A DNA stretch of 14,810 nucleotides from Sphingomonadales bacterium UBA7473 (GCA_002478575.1 DLOX01000051.1:5777-20586); one strand, 5' to 3'. Shown: positions 1-5,201, counted from the stretch's first letter. Notes: generated by a model from the letters alone, not told the origin. Program-made: numbers and translations.

Positions 1-920
1 GCGCCCTTGCGGGTCACCAGCACATTTTCACCGAAGTGATTTTCGCGGGTCACATAGTTGTGATGGCAATTGATCGCCTCCAGCTCGGCGTCGAAAGGCT
101 TTGCGATCTGGATCCGCAGAGCCGCAATCACATTGCCCATCATCGTCCGACGGTTCAGCGCCGCAAAGTCCTGCGCCCAATCGACCGCTTCGACATAATC
201 GTCGAAATGGTCGGTCCCTTCCGGGAAATAGGCCAGATCCTCATCAGGCAGGTTGATGAACCATTTGCGCATATCTTCCTTGGCAAGCGCAATGAAGAAT
301 GTGCCGATGGCATTGCCAACGCCGCGCGACCCCGAATGCAGCATGATCCACACGCGGTTTTCCGTATCCAGGCACAGCTCGATGAAATGGTTGCCCGTTC
401 CAAGCGTACCCAGATGCGTCAGGTTGTTGGTGTTCTTCAGCCGCGGATGCTTGTCGCACAGCCTCTGAAACCGCACCGCGAGCGTTGCCCAGGCATCGAC
501 AATCGCAGGCGCAGGATCACCCCACGCCCCTTTATCGCGCCCACCCCGCCCCGAAGAGCGTCCGTGGGGCACCGCCTTTTCAATCGCATCGCGGACCCGA
601 TCGAGATTGTCCGGCAGATCATTCGCGTGGAGCGAGGTCCGCGCGGCCATCATGCCGCAGCCGATGTCAACGCCCACTGCCGCCGGAATCACCGCGCCCT
701 TGGTCGGGATCACCGAGCCAACTGTCGCGCCAATGCCGACATGAACATCAGGCATCGCTGCCACATGTTTAAACACAAAAGGCATCTTGGCCGCAGACGC
801 AAGCTGTACGCGCGCCTTGTCGTCGACGGGAACGCCGCGCGTCCACATCTTCACATGGCGGCCACCGGGCACGTCCATCACATCGAACTTAGCGGCCATT
901 TCAATCATATCTTCGGTCAT
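1..920 (-). CDS. rtcB: RtcB, tRNA-splicing / RNA-repair ligase (3' part outside window)
   Basis: RtcB joins RNA 3'-phosphate or 2',3'-cyclic-phosphate ends to 5'-OH ends, using GTP and Mn2+. The first 306 codons are visible. The start ATG at 920 has a strong Shine-Dalgarno (GGAGG, 926-930) five bases upstream. The N-terminus reads MTEDMIEMAAKFDVMD and is followed by the family blocks KMWTRGVPV, MPDVHVGIGATVGSVIPTKG and GVDIGCGM (Asp and Cys metal ligands). Further on are LGTLGTGNHF, LHSGSRG and INCHHNY, each with a metal-binding His. Together they match the E. coli-type RtcB closely. About the last 100 residues, including the His that becomes guanylylated, lie beyond base 1. It follows the Y RNA array by 37 bases and shares the sigma-54 transcript of rsr. 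Whether rtcA follows cannot be seen. Identification is near certain. Confidence 0.97.
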   Translation of the reverse strand, partial: MTEDMIEMAAKFDVMDVPGGRHVKMWTRGVPVDDKARVQLASAAKMPFVFKHVAAMPDVHVGIGATVGSVIPTKGAVIPAAVGVDIGCGMMAARTSLHANDLPDNLDRVRDAIEKAVPHGRSSGRGGRDKGAWGDPAPAIVDAWATLAVRFQRLCDKHPRLKNTNNLTHLGTLGTGNHFIELCLDTENRVWIMLHSGSRGVGNAIGTFFIALAKEDMRKWFINLPDEDLAYFPEGTDHFDDYVEAVDWAQDFAALNRRTMMGNVIAALRIQIAKPFDAELEAINCHHNYVTRENHFGENVLVTRKG

Positions 921-956
921 TTTGACCTCCTGTTTCACTATCTTGTTCAATAAGGC

Positions 957-1081
957 GCTGGCGACAAGTTTCGATGAGACATTTTCACTGAGCTATCCGG
1001 TTACCCGGAGCGAGAGTTGAACCCACGACCTCCTGCTTTCACAGGCGCTCTATCCATGTAGTCCCACCAGCATTCGCCAGC
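957..1081 (-). ncRNA. Y RNA 6 with D-loop-permuted tRNA-like domain
   Basis: Last Y RNA of the array. The lower helix GCTGGCGA/TCGCCAGC is a perfect 8 bp, and the upper helix GGTGGGAC/GTCTCATC is 8 bp with two G-U pairs. The inserted domain reads, in order: D-stem 3' strand GAGC (1047-1050), anticodon-like arm CCTGT-GAAA-GCAGG (1032-1045), five-base variable region AGGTC, T-arm with loop TTCAACT (1010-1026), acceptor-like helix TCCGG-GTAA-CCGGA (996-1009), then TA and the D-stem 5' strand GCTC (990-993). GCTC and GAGC pair, so the chain is opened in the D-loop. GNRA tetraloops replace the anticodon loop and close the acceptor end, and that helix is 5 bp rather than 7. There is no CCA or free acceptor end, so it cannot be a working tRNA. 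Ends are inferred from the helix and are not measured. Confidence 0.87.
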
Positions 1082-1093
1082 AGCTGTTTCGGT

Positions 1094-1192
1094 CGCCACG
1101 ACAAGGGTCGTTGAGATTTCTCCTGGCCTTGCAGCCAGGGGGAGAATTCGAATCTCCTAGTTACCGATGTAATCCCAACAGCATTCGTGACG
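1094..1192 (-). ncRNA. Y RNA 5, minimal tRNA-like domain lacking a D-arm
   Basis: Shortest chimeric Y RNA of the array. The lower helix CGTCACGA/TCGTGGCG is 8 bp with one G-U. The upper helix TTGGGATT/AATCTCAA is 8 bp and can extend by two pairs. It has a GGGAT/ATCTC core where the other copies have GGGAC/GTCTC or AAGGAC/GTCTTT, a compensatory C-G to U-A change. The tRNA-like part has a perfect T-arm GGAGA-TTCGAAT-TCTCC (1141-1157). After one extra C comes an acceptor-like helix CCTGGCT/GGCCAGG closed by a GCAA tetraloop (1122-1139). Only AGA separates that helix from the upper Y helix, so there is no room for a D-arm. Ends are inferred from pairing. Confidence 0.83.
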
Positions 1193-1202
1193 TTCAAAGT
1201 GT

Positions 1203-1323
1203 TACTGGCAACAAGGGTGAAAAGACTGTTGTTCATTGCTCTACCCAACTGAGCTACAGGCTGTTTCCAGCCTGGCAGGATTTGAACCTGCGACCGATGT
1301 AGTCCTTCCGGCATTTGCCAGTA
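1203..1323 (-). ncRNA. Y RNA 4 with circularly permuted tRNA-like domain (best example)
   Basis: The lower helix TACTGGCAA/TTGCCAGTA is a perfect 9 bp. The upper helix GGAAGGAC/GTCTTTTC is 8 bp with two G-U pairs. Between them lie a five-base variable region CGGTC, a perfect T-arm GCAGG-TTCAAAT-CCTGC (1275-1291), a perfect 7-bp acceptor stem CAGGCTG-GAAA-CAGCCTG (1257-1274), then TA and a textbook D-arm GCTC-AGTTGGGTA-GAGC (1238-1254) followed by A26. Rejoined at the tetraloop this is the body of an elongator tRNA in which the Y helix takes the place of the anticodon arm. ATG after A26 can pair with the CAT of TACAT, leaving a 3-bp remnant of the anticodon stem. A tRNA-like domain in bacterial Y RNAs (YrlA) is known. 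It is not a functional tRNA: it has no anticodon, and the acceptor end is sealed. Confidence 0.9.
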
Positions 1324-1334
1324 TTGATTTTGGC

Positions 1335-1473
1335 GTCACGGCGACGAAGGTTTGAAAGACGTTTCTTCCCCGCTTTACCGTTAAGCGACAGGCCCCCAGT
1401 GTTGGACCCGACGGGATTCGAACCCGCATCTGGTGCTCTGAATGCATGTAGTCCTTCAGGCATTCGCCGTGAC
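1335..1473 (-). ncRNA. Y RNA 3 with permuted tRNA-like domain
   Basis: The lower helix GTCACGGCGA/TCGCCGTGAC is a perfect 10 bp. The upper helix TGAAGGAC/GTCTTTCA is 8 bp with one G-U. The tRNA-like part runs as T-arm GCGGG-TTCGAAT-CCCGT (1411-1427), 3' acceptor strand CGGGTCC (1404-1410), an eight-base loop AACACTGG, 5' acceptor strand GGGCCTG (1389-1395; seven pairs, two wobble), T-C at positions 8-9, and D-arm GCTT-AACGGTA-AAGC (1372-1386). The order is the same as in Y RNA 4, but the acceptor is closed by a larger loop that is not GNRA. About 18 bases (CATTCAGAGCACCAGAT and neighbours) lie between TACAT and the T-arm, more than in Y RNA 4, and may be remnants of an anticodon 3' strand. 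Ends are inferred from pairing. Confidence 0.85.
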
Positions 1474-1490
1474 TTAAAAATGTTCAAACA

Positions 1491-1643
1491 AACTGCGGCG
1501 ACAAAATTCAGCGAGACGGTCGCCCTTAAGCTACGTTCCATCGGCGGGATTCGAACCCGCATCTCCTGTGCGGATAAGGCTCAGGCGCTTTACTCTTCGG
1601 GCTATCGGTGGAGGATGTAGTCCCGCCAGCATTCGCCACAGCT
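1491..1643 (-). ncRNA. Y RNA 2 with tRNA-like domain inserted in an apical loop
   Basis: The lower helix AGCTGTGGCGA/TCGCCGCAGTT is 11 bp with two G-U pairs. The upper helix GCGGGAC/GTCTCGC is 7 bp with one G-U. A further helix GCCC (1599-1602) / GGGC (1522-1525) matches the apical hairpin of Y RNA 1. Inside it are AAGC (1587-1590) pairing with GCTT (1528-1531) as a D-stem, an anticodon-like arm of seven positions with one A-A mismatch and a seven-base loop CTTATCC (1565-1585), T-arm GCGGG-TTCGAAT-CCCGC (1544-1560), and CGATGGAACG before the U-A. In this reading the acceptor is only a 2-bp stub. A rival fold pairs TCCACCG with CGATGGA (six of seven) and gives a tRNA in normal order. The conserved Y boxes are clear either way. 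Confidence 0.83.
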
Positions 1644-1670
1644 TATTTCAACACTCTTCTTCTCCAAATC

Positions 1671-1756
1671 GGGTCGTGGCGACAAGATTAGTCCTGAGAC
1701 AAGCCCCTTCGGGCCATCGTGACAGGATGTAGTCCCAGTGGCATTCGCCACGACCC
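1671..1756 (-). ncRNA. Y RNA 1, simple Y RNA without tRNA-like domain
   Basis: First Y RNA, starting 9 bases after the rsr stop codon. The lower helix GGGTCGTGGCGA/TCGCCACGACCC is a perfect 12 bp and the longest of the array. The upper helix CTGGGAC/GTCTCAG is 7 bp with one G-U. The conserved boxes are GGCGAATGC and GGACTACAT on the 5' side and CTTGTCGCC on the 3' side. The apex is a short hairpin GCCC-GAAG-GGGC (1703-1714) with no T-arm. The architecture (closed base helix, internal loop, upper helix) and the place beside a Ro60 gene fit the bacterial Y RNAs, which bind Ro60 and in Deinococcus tether it to polynucleotide phosphorylase. No terminator-like T-run follows, so the transcript probably continues into the next Y RNA. 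Confidence 0.87.
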
Positions 1757-1765
1757 TTTTCTCGT

Positions 1766-3313
1766 TTACAGCTCGACCGCTTCGATGATCGAAACCCAAT
1801 CACGCGTTTCACCTTTGGCAAAGCGCGCAATGGTATCAAACACCGCGTCCGAAAATCCGCCGACATTCAAGATGTCCGCTCGGGCTTTCGCTTGCGTCGT
1901 TCCGTAAGGCTGGATGTCGATGCAGACGAGCTTTGCGTTGGGGTTGCGGTTCTTCAACCGCTCCCACTCACGCATTGTCGCCGTAGCACCGTGGCGGTTA
2001 TCATCGATCCAGCTTTCATTGTCAGAAACAATGACGACCAGATCAACCTTTGCGCCTTCTGCATTCAACCTGGCGAGAGGCGCCGACACATTGGTCCCAC
2101 CTCCGCCAATCTTGGCGAGCTTTGCCGCATTGGCAGCAACCCGTGCATTGGCGTCCAGCGCCAGGGGCACAACATCGCATTCAAATGGCAAGACACGAGC
2201 GCCTCGGTTGGTGCGTAGCATGGCAGCAGCCACCAAAGCGGCCACATCAATGCAGCGCACCGAAGAGGTCGCACCTTTGCGGTACCCCGTCACTGCCGAG
2301 CTCATAGAGCCAGACACATCGGGGCACACCACAACCCGGCCTTCCACAGCAGGCACATTGGCCAGCGAGAAGTCAAGCGCGTCTTCCAGCGCCGCCTGCA
2401 CCTTCAGCGGAACGGTATCGCCAACATTGGTCAGCGCCGTCATCAACTGATAAGGCAGAACCCGCGCCTTTGCGATCGCATCCTTATCGGCAAGCCGTGC
2501 AGCCACGACATCGGCGACATTGGGCTGCCCAAAGGCACCGTTACGGCCAAGCGTGTTCAAATTCATGCGCAAGGCCTGCCACCCCATGCGAGGCGCAATC
2601 TTTGCCCAATCCTTTGCCGACAGCTCTTGTGCCGTCAGCCACAAAAAGGGCACATCAGGCACAGCCAGGCGCTTGTTCCGCTTCCAGGCCTCAAAAGCCT
2701 GAATGGGTTCGGGCAAGCCCGCCACGTCATAGGGGCGACCAATGGCCCAGGCATAAAATGCCTTGCGCTCAGCCGTCTCCGGCTTCGGGTGAACCATCTT
2801 GATGATGTCGGCAAGCGAAGGATCATTCCCCGTCGCTGCATCCATCAACTGCTTCATCGAAGCCTGTTCCAGCCAACGCTGAACCAGCTTTTTGGGACGC
2901 GAGCCAAGCGAAGTCCGCCCAACCTGACCCGAGCGCATGATCTGCACAAAGCTGCGCAACATGCGGCCATTGTCGATCACCCGATCAAACACGGTAACCG
3001 CAAGATCAGGATCAGCAACGGTCATCCACGCGGTGATCAGCGCAGGCATATCCTTCATCTTGCCCGACTTGCGGGCATAGATGGCAGCCTTGGCTGCAAA
3101 CAGCGGATCAACATGATCCAGCGCCGCGAACACGTCTGAAAGCTGCGTTTCTGCGCTTGCAAAAAATGTATCGCCAAATGCGCCCGTCACAGCGAGCTGT
3201 GCCAGCCTATGTTCGGGACCGTAAGCATAAGCGATGCTACCCTGGCGGTTCACCGTGTCGGTGGCAGGGAAAAGCTTCGCAACTGCGGAAGCAAAAAGAC
3301 CTTTATTGGCCAT
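1766..3313 (-). CDS. rsr: Rsr, Ro60-family RNA-binding protein (TROVE + vWA domains)
   Basis: Bacterial ortholog of the Ro60 autoantigen, a ring-shaped protein that binds Y RNAs on its outside and misfolded or broken RNAs in its central hole. It is 515 residues, close to the usual size. The N-terminal two thirds is the helical-repeat TROVE ring (for example MKDMPALITAWMTVADPD). The C-terminal third is a von Willebrand A domain with the MIDAS motif DVSGSMSS (Asp about residue 332), GGGGTNVSAPL and VIVSDNESW, so the metal site looks intact. ATG 3313 is chosen because AAGGA lies about 8 bases upstream. An ATG two codons earlier (3319) would leave only about 2 bases. It is the first gene of the sigma-54 transcript. 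Six Y RNAs and then rtcB follow on the same strand. Confidence 0.96.
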   Translation of the reverse strand: MANKGLFASAVAKLFPATDTVNRQGSIAYAYGPEHRLAQLAVTGAFGDTFFASAETQLSDVFAALDHVDPLFAAKAAIYARKSGKMKDMPALITAWMTVADPDLAVTVFDRVIDNGRMLRSFVQIMRSGQVGRTSLGSRPKKLVQRWLEQASMKQLMDAATGNDPSLADIIKMVHPKPETAERKAFYAWAIGRPYDVAGLPEPIQAFEAWKRNKRLAVPDVPFLWLTAQELSAKDWAKIAPRMGWQALRMNLNTLGRNGAFGQPNVADVVAARLADKDAIAKARVLPYQLMTALTNVGDTVPLKVQAALEDALDFSLANVPAVEGRVVVCPDVSGSMSSAVTGYRKGATSSVRCIDVAALVAAAMLRTNRGARVLPFECDVVPLALDANARVAANAAKLAKIGGGGTNVSAPLARLNAEGAKVDLVVIVSDNESWIDDNRHGATATMREWERLKNRNPNAKLVCIDIQPYGTTQAKARADILNVGGFSDAVFDTIARFAKGETRDWVSIIEAVEL

Positions 3314-3347
3314 GAGCATCTTCCTTTCAAATTCCGTTTAGGCTTTG

Positions 3348-3373
3348 GGGCGGCTGGCCCATTCCAGCCGCCC
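3348..3373 (-). promoter_or_regulatory. Stem-loop in the rsr 5' leader
   Basis: A perfect 10-bp inverted repeat, GGGCGGCTGG and CCAGCCGCCC, with a six-base loop. It lies in the predicted untranslated leader, about 28 bases before the rsr ribosome-binding site. No T-run follows on either strand, so it is not a standard intrinsic terminator. It may protect the mRNA or influence translation. Its role is unknown. Confidence 0.6.
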
Positions 3374-3384
3374 TTGATGCCGTC

Positions 3385-3419
3385 CATCTGACAAGTGAAC
3401 ACGAACACTCCATCAGATG
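3385..3419 (-). promoter_or_regulatory. Stem-loop at the predicted 5' end of the rsr transcript
   Basis: CATCTGA and TCAGATG can pair over 7 bp, with AGTG/CACT able to pair inside. If the sigma-54 promoter starts transcription about 12 bases after its GC element, the first base of the RNA falls at about 3419, the base of this helix. The transcript would then begin with a structured 5' end. Confidence 0.5.
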
Positions 3420-3429
3420 TCAGATACAT

Positions 3430-3445
3430 TGCAGGTAGCGTGCCA
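3430..3445 (-). promoter_or_regulatory. Sigma-54 (RpoN) promoter for rsr-Y RNA-rtcB
   Basis: The minus strand reads TGGCACGCTACCTGCA. This has the TGGCACG -24 element and a GC -12 element with exactly ten bases between GG and GC, an excellent match to the sigma-54 consensus. It points toward rsr, with a predicted start near 3419, about 105 bases before the rsr ATG. The divergent gene is rtcR, whose product activates sigma-54 RNA polymerase at rtc operons, which supports the call. Confidence 0.88.
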
Positions 3446-3573
3446 GTTTTAGCTTTAAGGTCGATACTTTATCTAAACTGTTGGAAAAGCTACGATTTTT
3501 CTAAGAGAAAGGGCAGTTCGCACCCTAGCCACCTCTCAACCACTCCGAAATAGTCTATTTCTTTATATATGAT

Positions 3574-3591
3574 TTTATCCTATTAGATAAA
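3574..3591. promoter_or_regulatory. Inverted repeat TTTATC-N6-GATAAA at the rtcR start, possible RtcR binding site
   Basis: A perfect 6-bp inverted repeat ends two bases before the rtcR ATG. It lies about 155-170 bp upstream of the predicted sigma-54 start, a normal distance for an upstream activating sequence. A second TTTATC lies at 3468-3473 near a GATA at 3463-3466. It could serve as activator site for rsr or as an autoregulatory operator for rtcR. Both roles are inference, and the region is AT-rich, so chance is possible. Confidence 0.35.
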
Positions 3592-3592
3592 C

Positions 3593-5197
3593 ATGAAACC
3601 ACTGACCGTTATTGGATTCCTTGGCTCCACGCTTGACGCGAGCAAATTTGGCGCCAGCCGCTGGAACAAGTGGCGGCCTTCGGTCGGGCTGACCATGCAC
3701 CCCGATTTGCGCGTTGACCGCTTCATCCTCATTCATGGGAGCGCCCACAAGCGGTTAGCAGACTATGTTGCCGAAGACATTTCCTCCGTGTCACCCGAAA
3801 CCCGTGTCGAGCCTCATCTGATCGATTTTGATGATCCTTGGGAGTTTGAAGAGGTTTACGGCAAGCTGCTCGATTTTGCCGCTGCCTTCCCCTTTGATCC
3901 AGACCTCGAAGACTATCTGATCCACATCACAACGGGCACACATGTCGCGCAGATTTGCCTCTTCCTTCTGACAGAGGCACGGTATCTGCCCGGCAAGCTA
4001 TTACAAACGCAGCCGCGTCGAGCGGCCTCCGGTGATGCCGCTGGCACATGGAACGTCATTGATCTGGATCTCTCTCGCTATGATACCATCGCGTCTCGCT
4101 TCGCAATCCAAGCAGATGAAAGCGCCCATTTCCTGAAATCCGGCATTGCCACCCGCAACACAGCGTTCAACCAGATGATCGACGAGATCGAACATGTCGC
4201 TGGCCGCTCACGCGCTCCACTCTTGCTTATGGGCCCCACAGGTGCGGGCAAGAGCCAGCTTGCGCGGCGCATATACGAGCTCAAGCGTTTGAAGCATCAA
4301 GTCTCGGGCCCCTTTGTGGAGGTCAACTGCGCGACACTGAAGGGCGATGGTGCCATGTCCGCGTTATTTGGTCACAAAAAGGGTTCTTTCACCGGCGCGA
4401 CGGCGGACAGGCCGGGATTGCTCCGCGCGGCCGACACGGGAATGCTCTTCCTCGATGAGATTGGCGAACTTGGTCTTGATGAGCAGGCGATGATCCTGCG
4501 GGCAATTGAGGATAAGCGCTTCCTGCCCGTGGGCGCGGATAAGGAAGTCGCGTCAGACTTTCAGCTCATCGTAGGCACCAACCGTGATTTGGCCCATGCC
4601 GTCGTCAAGGGCAGCTTCCGCGATGACTTGTTCGCGCGGCTCAATCTGTGGACCTTCACGCTGCCCGGACTTGCGGAGCGCCGCGAGGATATTGAACCTA
4701 ATTTGGATTATGAGCTGGACCGCTATGCCGAACGCGAAGGCAATCGCGTGACGTTCAACAAGGAAGCGCGGACCGCCTATTTGAAGTTCGCAACCTCTGC
4801 TGAAGCCCACTGGTCTGGCAATTTTCGAGACCTAGCAGGCAGCGTAACGCGCATGGCCACCTTTGCGCAGACTGGGCGGATCGATCTTGATGATGTTGCC
4901 ACAGAGATCGCGCGGCTGAAGCGGCACTGGATCGGCGATCAAGCTAGAAGCGGATCGGGCGACGATGAGCTTTCGGCATGGCTCACCGAGGATCAGCTTG
5001 CGCAAATCGACCCGTTCGACCGCATCCAGCTGGCCGAAGTCATCCGCGTGTGCGGTGTAAGTCGTTCGCTGTCAGATGCTGGCCGCACCTTGTTTGCAGC
5101 CTCGCGTTCACGCCGCGCCTCCTCCAACGATGCAGACCGGCTAAGAAAATATCTGGCACGCTTCGAACTGGATTGGCAAAAAGTATCGGGATTGTGA
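3593..5197 (+). CDS. rtcR: RtcR, CARF-AAA+ sigma-54-dependent activator of the RNA-repair operon
   Basis: Enhancer-binding protein that drives sigma-54 transcription of rtc operons. In Salmonella, damaged tRNA pieces have been reported as its inducing signal. It has 534 residues. Residues 1 to about 180 form the RtcR-type CARF sensor (TVIGFLGSTLDASKFG at the start, then HITTGTHVAQICLFLLTEAR). The AAA+ domain has Walker A GPTGAGKS (214-221), the sigma-54 contact loop GSFTGA (264-269) and Walker B LFLDEI (285-290), followed by FRDDLFARLN with likely arginine fingers. The C-terminus (SLSDAGRTLF, SSNDADRLRKYL) is the RtcR-type helix-turn-helix. The contact loop has Ser where the consensus GAFTGA has Ala. 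The ATG has no clear Shine-Dalgarno and sits beside an inverted repeat, which suggests low or controlled translation. It is divergent from rsr. Confidence 0.96.
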   Translation: MKPLTVIGFLGSTLDASKFGASRWNKWRPSVGLTMHPDLRVDRFILIHGSAHKRLADYVAEDISSVSPETRVEPHLIDFDDPWEFEEVYGKLLDFAAAFPFDPDLEDYLIHITTGTHVAQICLFLLTEARYLPGKLLQTQPRRAASGDAAGTWNVIDLDLSRYDTIASRFAIQADESAHFLKSGIATRNTAFNQMIDEIEHVAGRSRAPLLLMGPTGAGKSQLARRIYELKRLKHQVSGPFVEVNCATLKGDGAMSALFGHKKGSFTGATADRPGLLRAADTGMLFLDEIGELGLDEQAMILRAIEDKRFLPVGADKEVASDFQLIVGTNRDLAHAVVKGSFRDDLFARLNLWTFTLPGLAERREDIEPNLDYELDRYAEREGNRVTFNKEARTAYLKFATSAEAHWSGNFRDLAGSVTRMATFAQTGRIDLDDVATEIARLKRHWIGDQARSGSGDDELSAWLTEDQLAQIDPFDRIQLAEVIRVCGVSRSLSDAGRTLFAASRSRRASSNDADRLRKYLARFELDWQKVSGL

Positions 5198-5201
5198 CAG
5201 G

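Noticed and set aside
36..953. Plus-strand reading frame of about 305 codons
   Set aside because: It is the antisense shadow of rtcB, whose minus-strand translation matches RtcB block by block. The plus frame has no recognisable domain and crosses into the Y RNA array.
1354..1369. Alternative hairpin GGAAGA-AACG-TCTTTC in Y RNA 3, which would keep an anticodon arm
   Set aside because: It uses the same TCTTTC strand as the upper Y helix, which is supported by covariation in all six copies. The hairpin is kept only as a possible alternative fold.
957..1643. Five tRNA genes or tRNA pseudogenes
   Set aside because: T-arms and D-arms are good, but arms occur in permuted order, acceptor stems are closed by loops, no normal anticodon arm or CCA is present, and each lies inside a Y RNA helix. 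They are tRNA-like domains and not tRNA genes.
1056..1751. CRISPR array suggested by six copies of a 24-base repeat (ATGTAGTCC...GCATTCGCC)
   Set aside because: Copies differ in several bases, spacing varies from about 110 to 170, and the changes covary with a partner strand in each unit. This is an ncRNA family and not a CRISPR array.
1039..1866. Several short reading frames of 60-100 codons on both strands of the Y RNA region
   Set aside because: They have no Shine-Dalgarno, no shared domain, and mixed frames crossing RNA helices. The RNA structure explains the sequence better.
1892..3139. Long plus-strand frames opposite rsr
   Set aside because: They are shadows of the Rsr coding sequence, whose TROVE and MIDAS motifs are clear on the minus strand.
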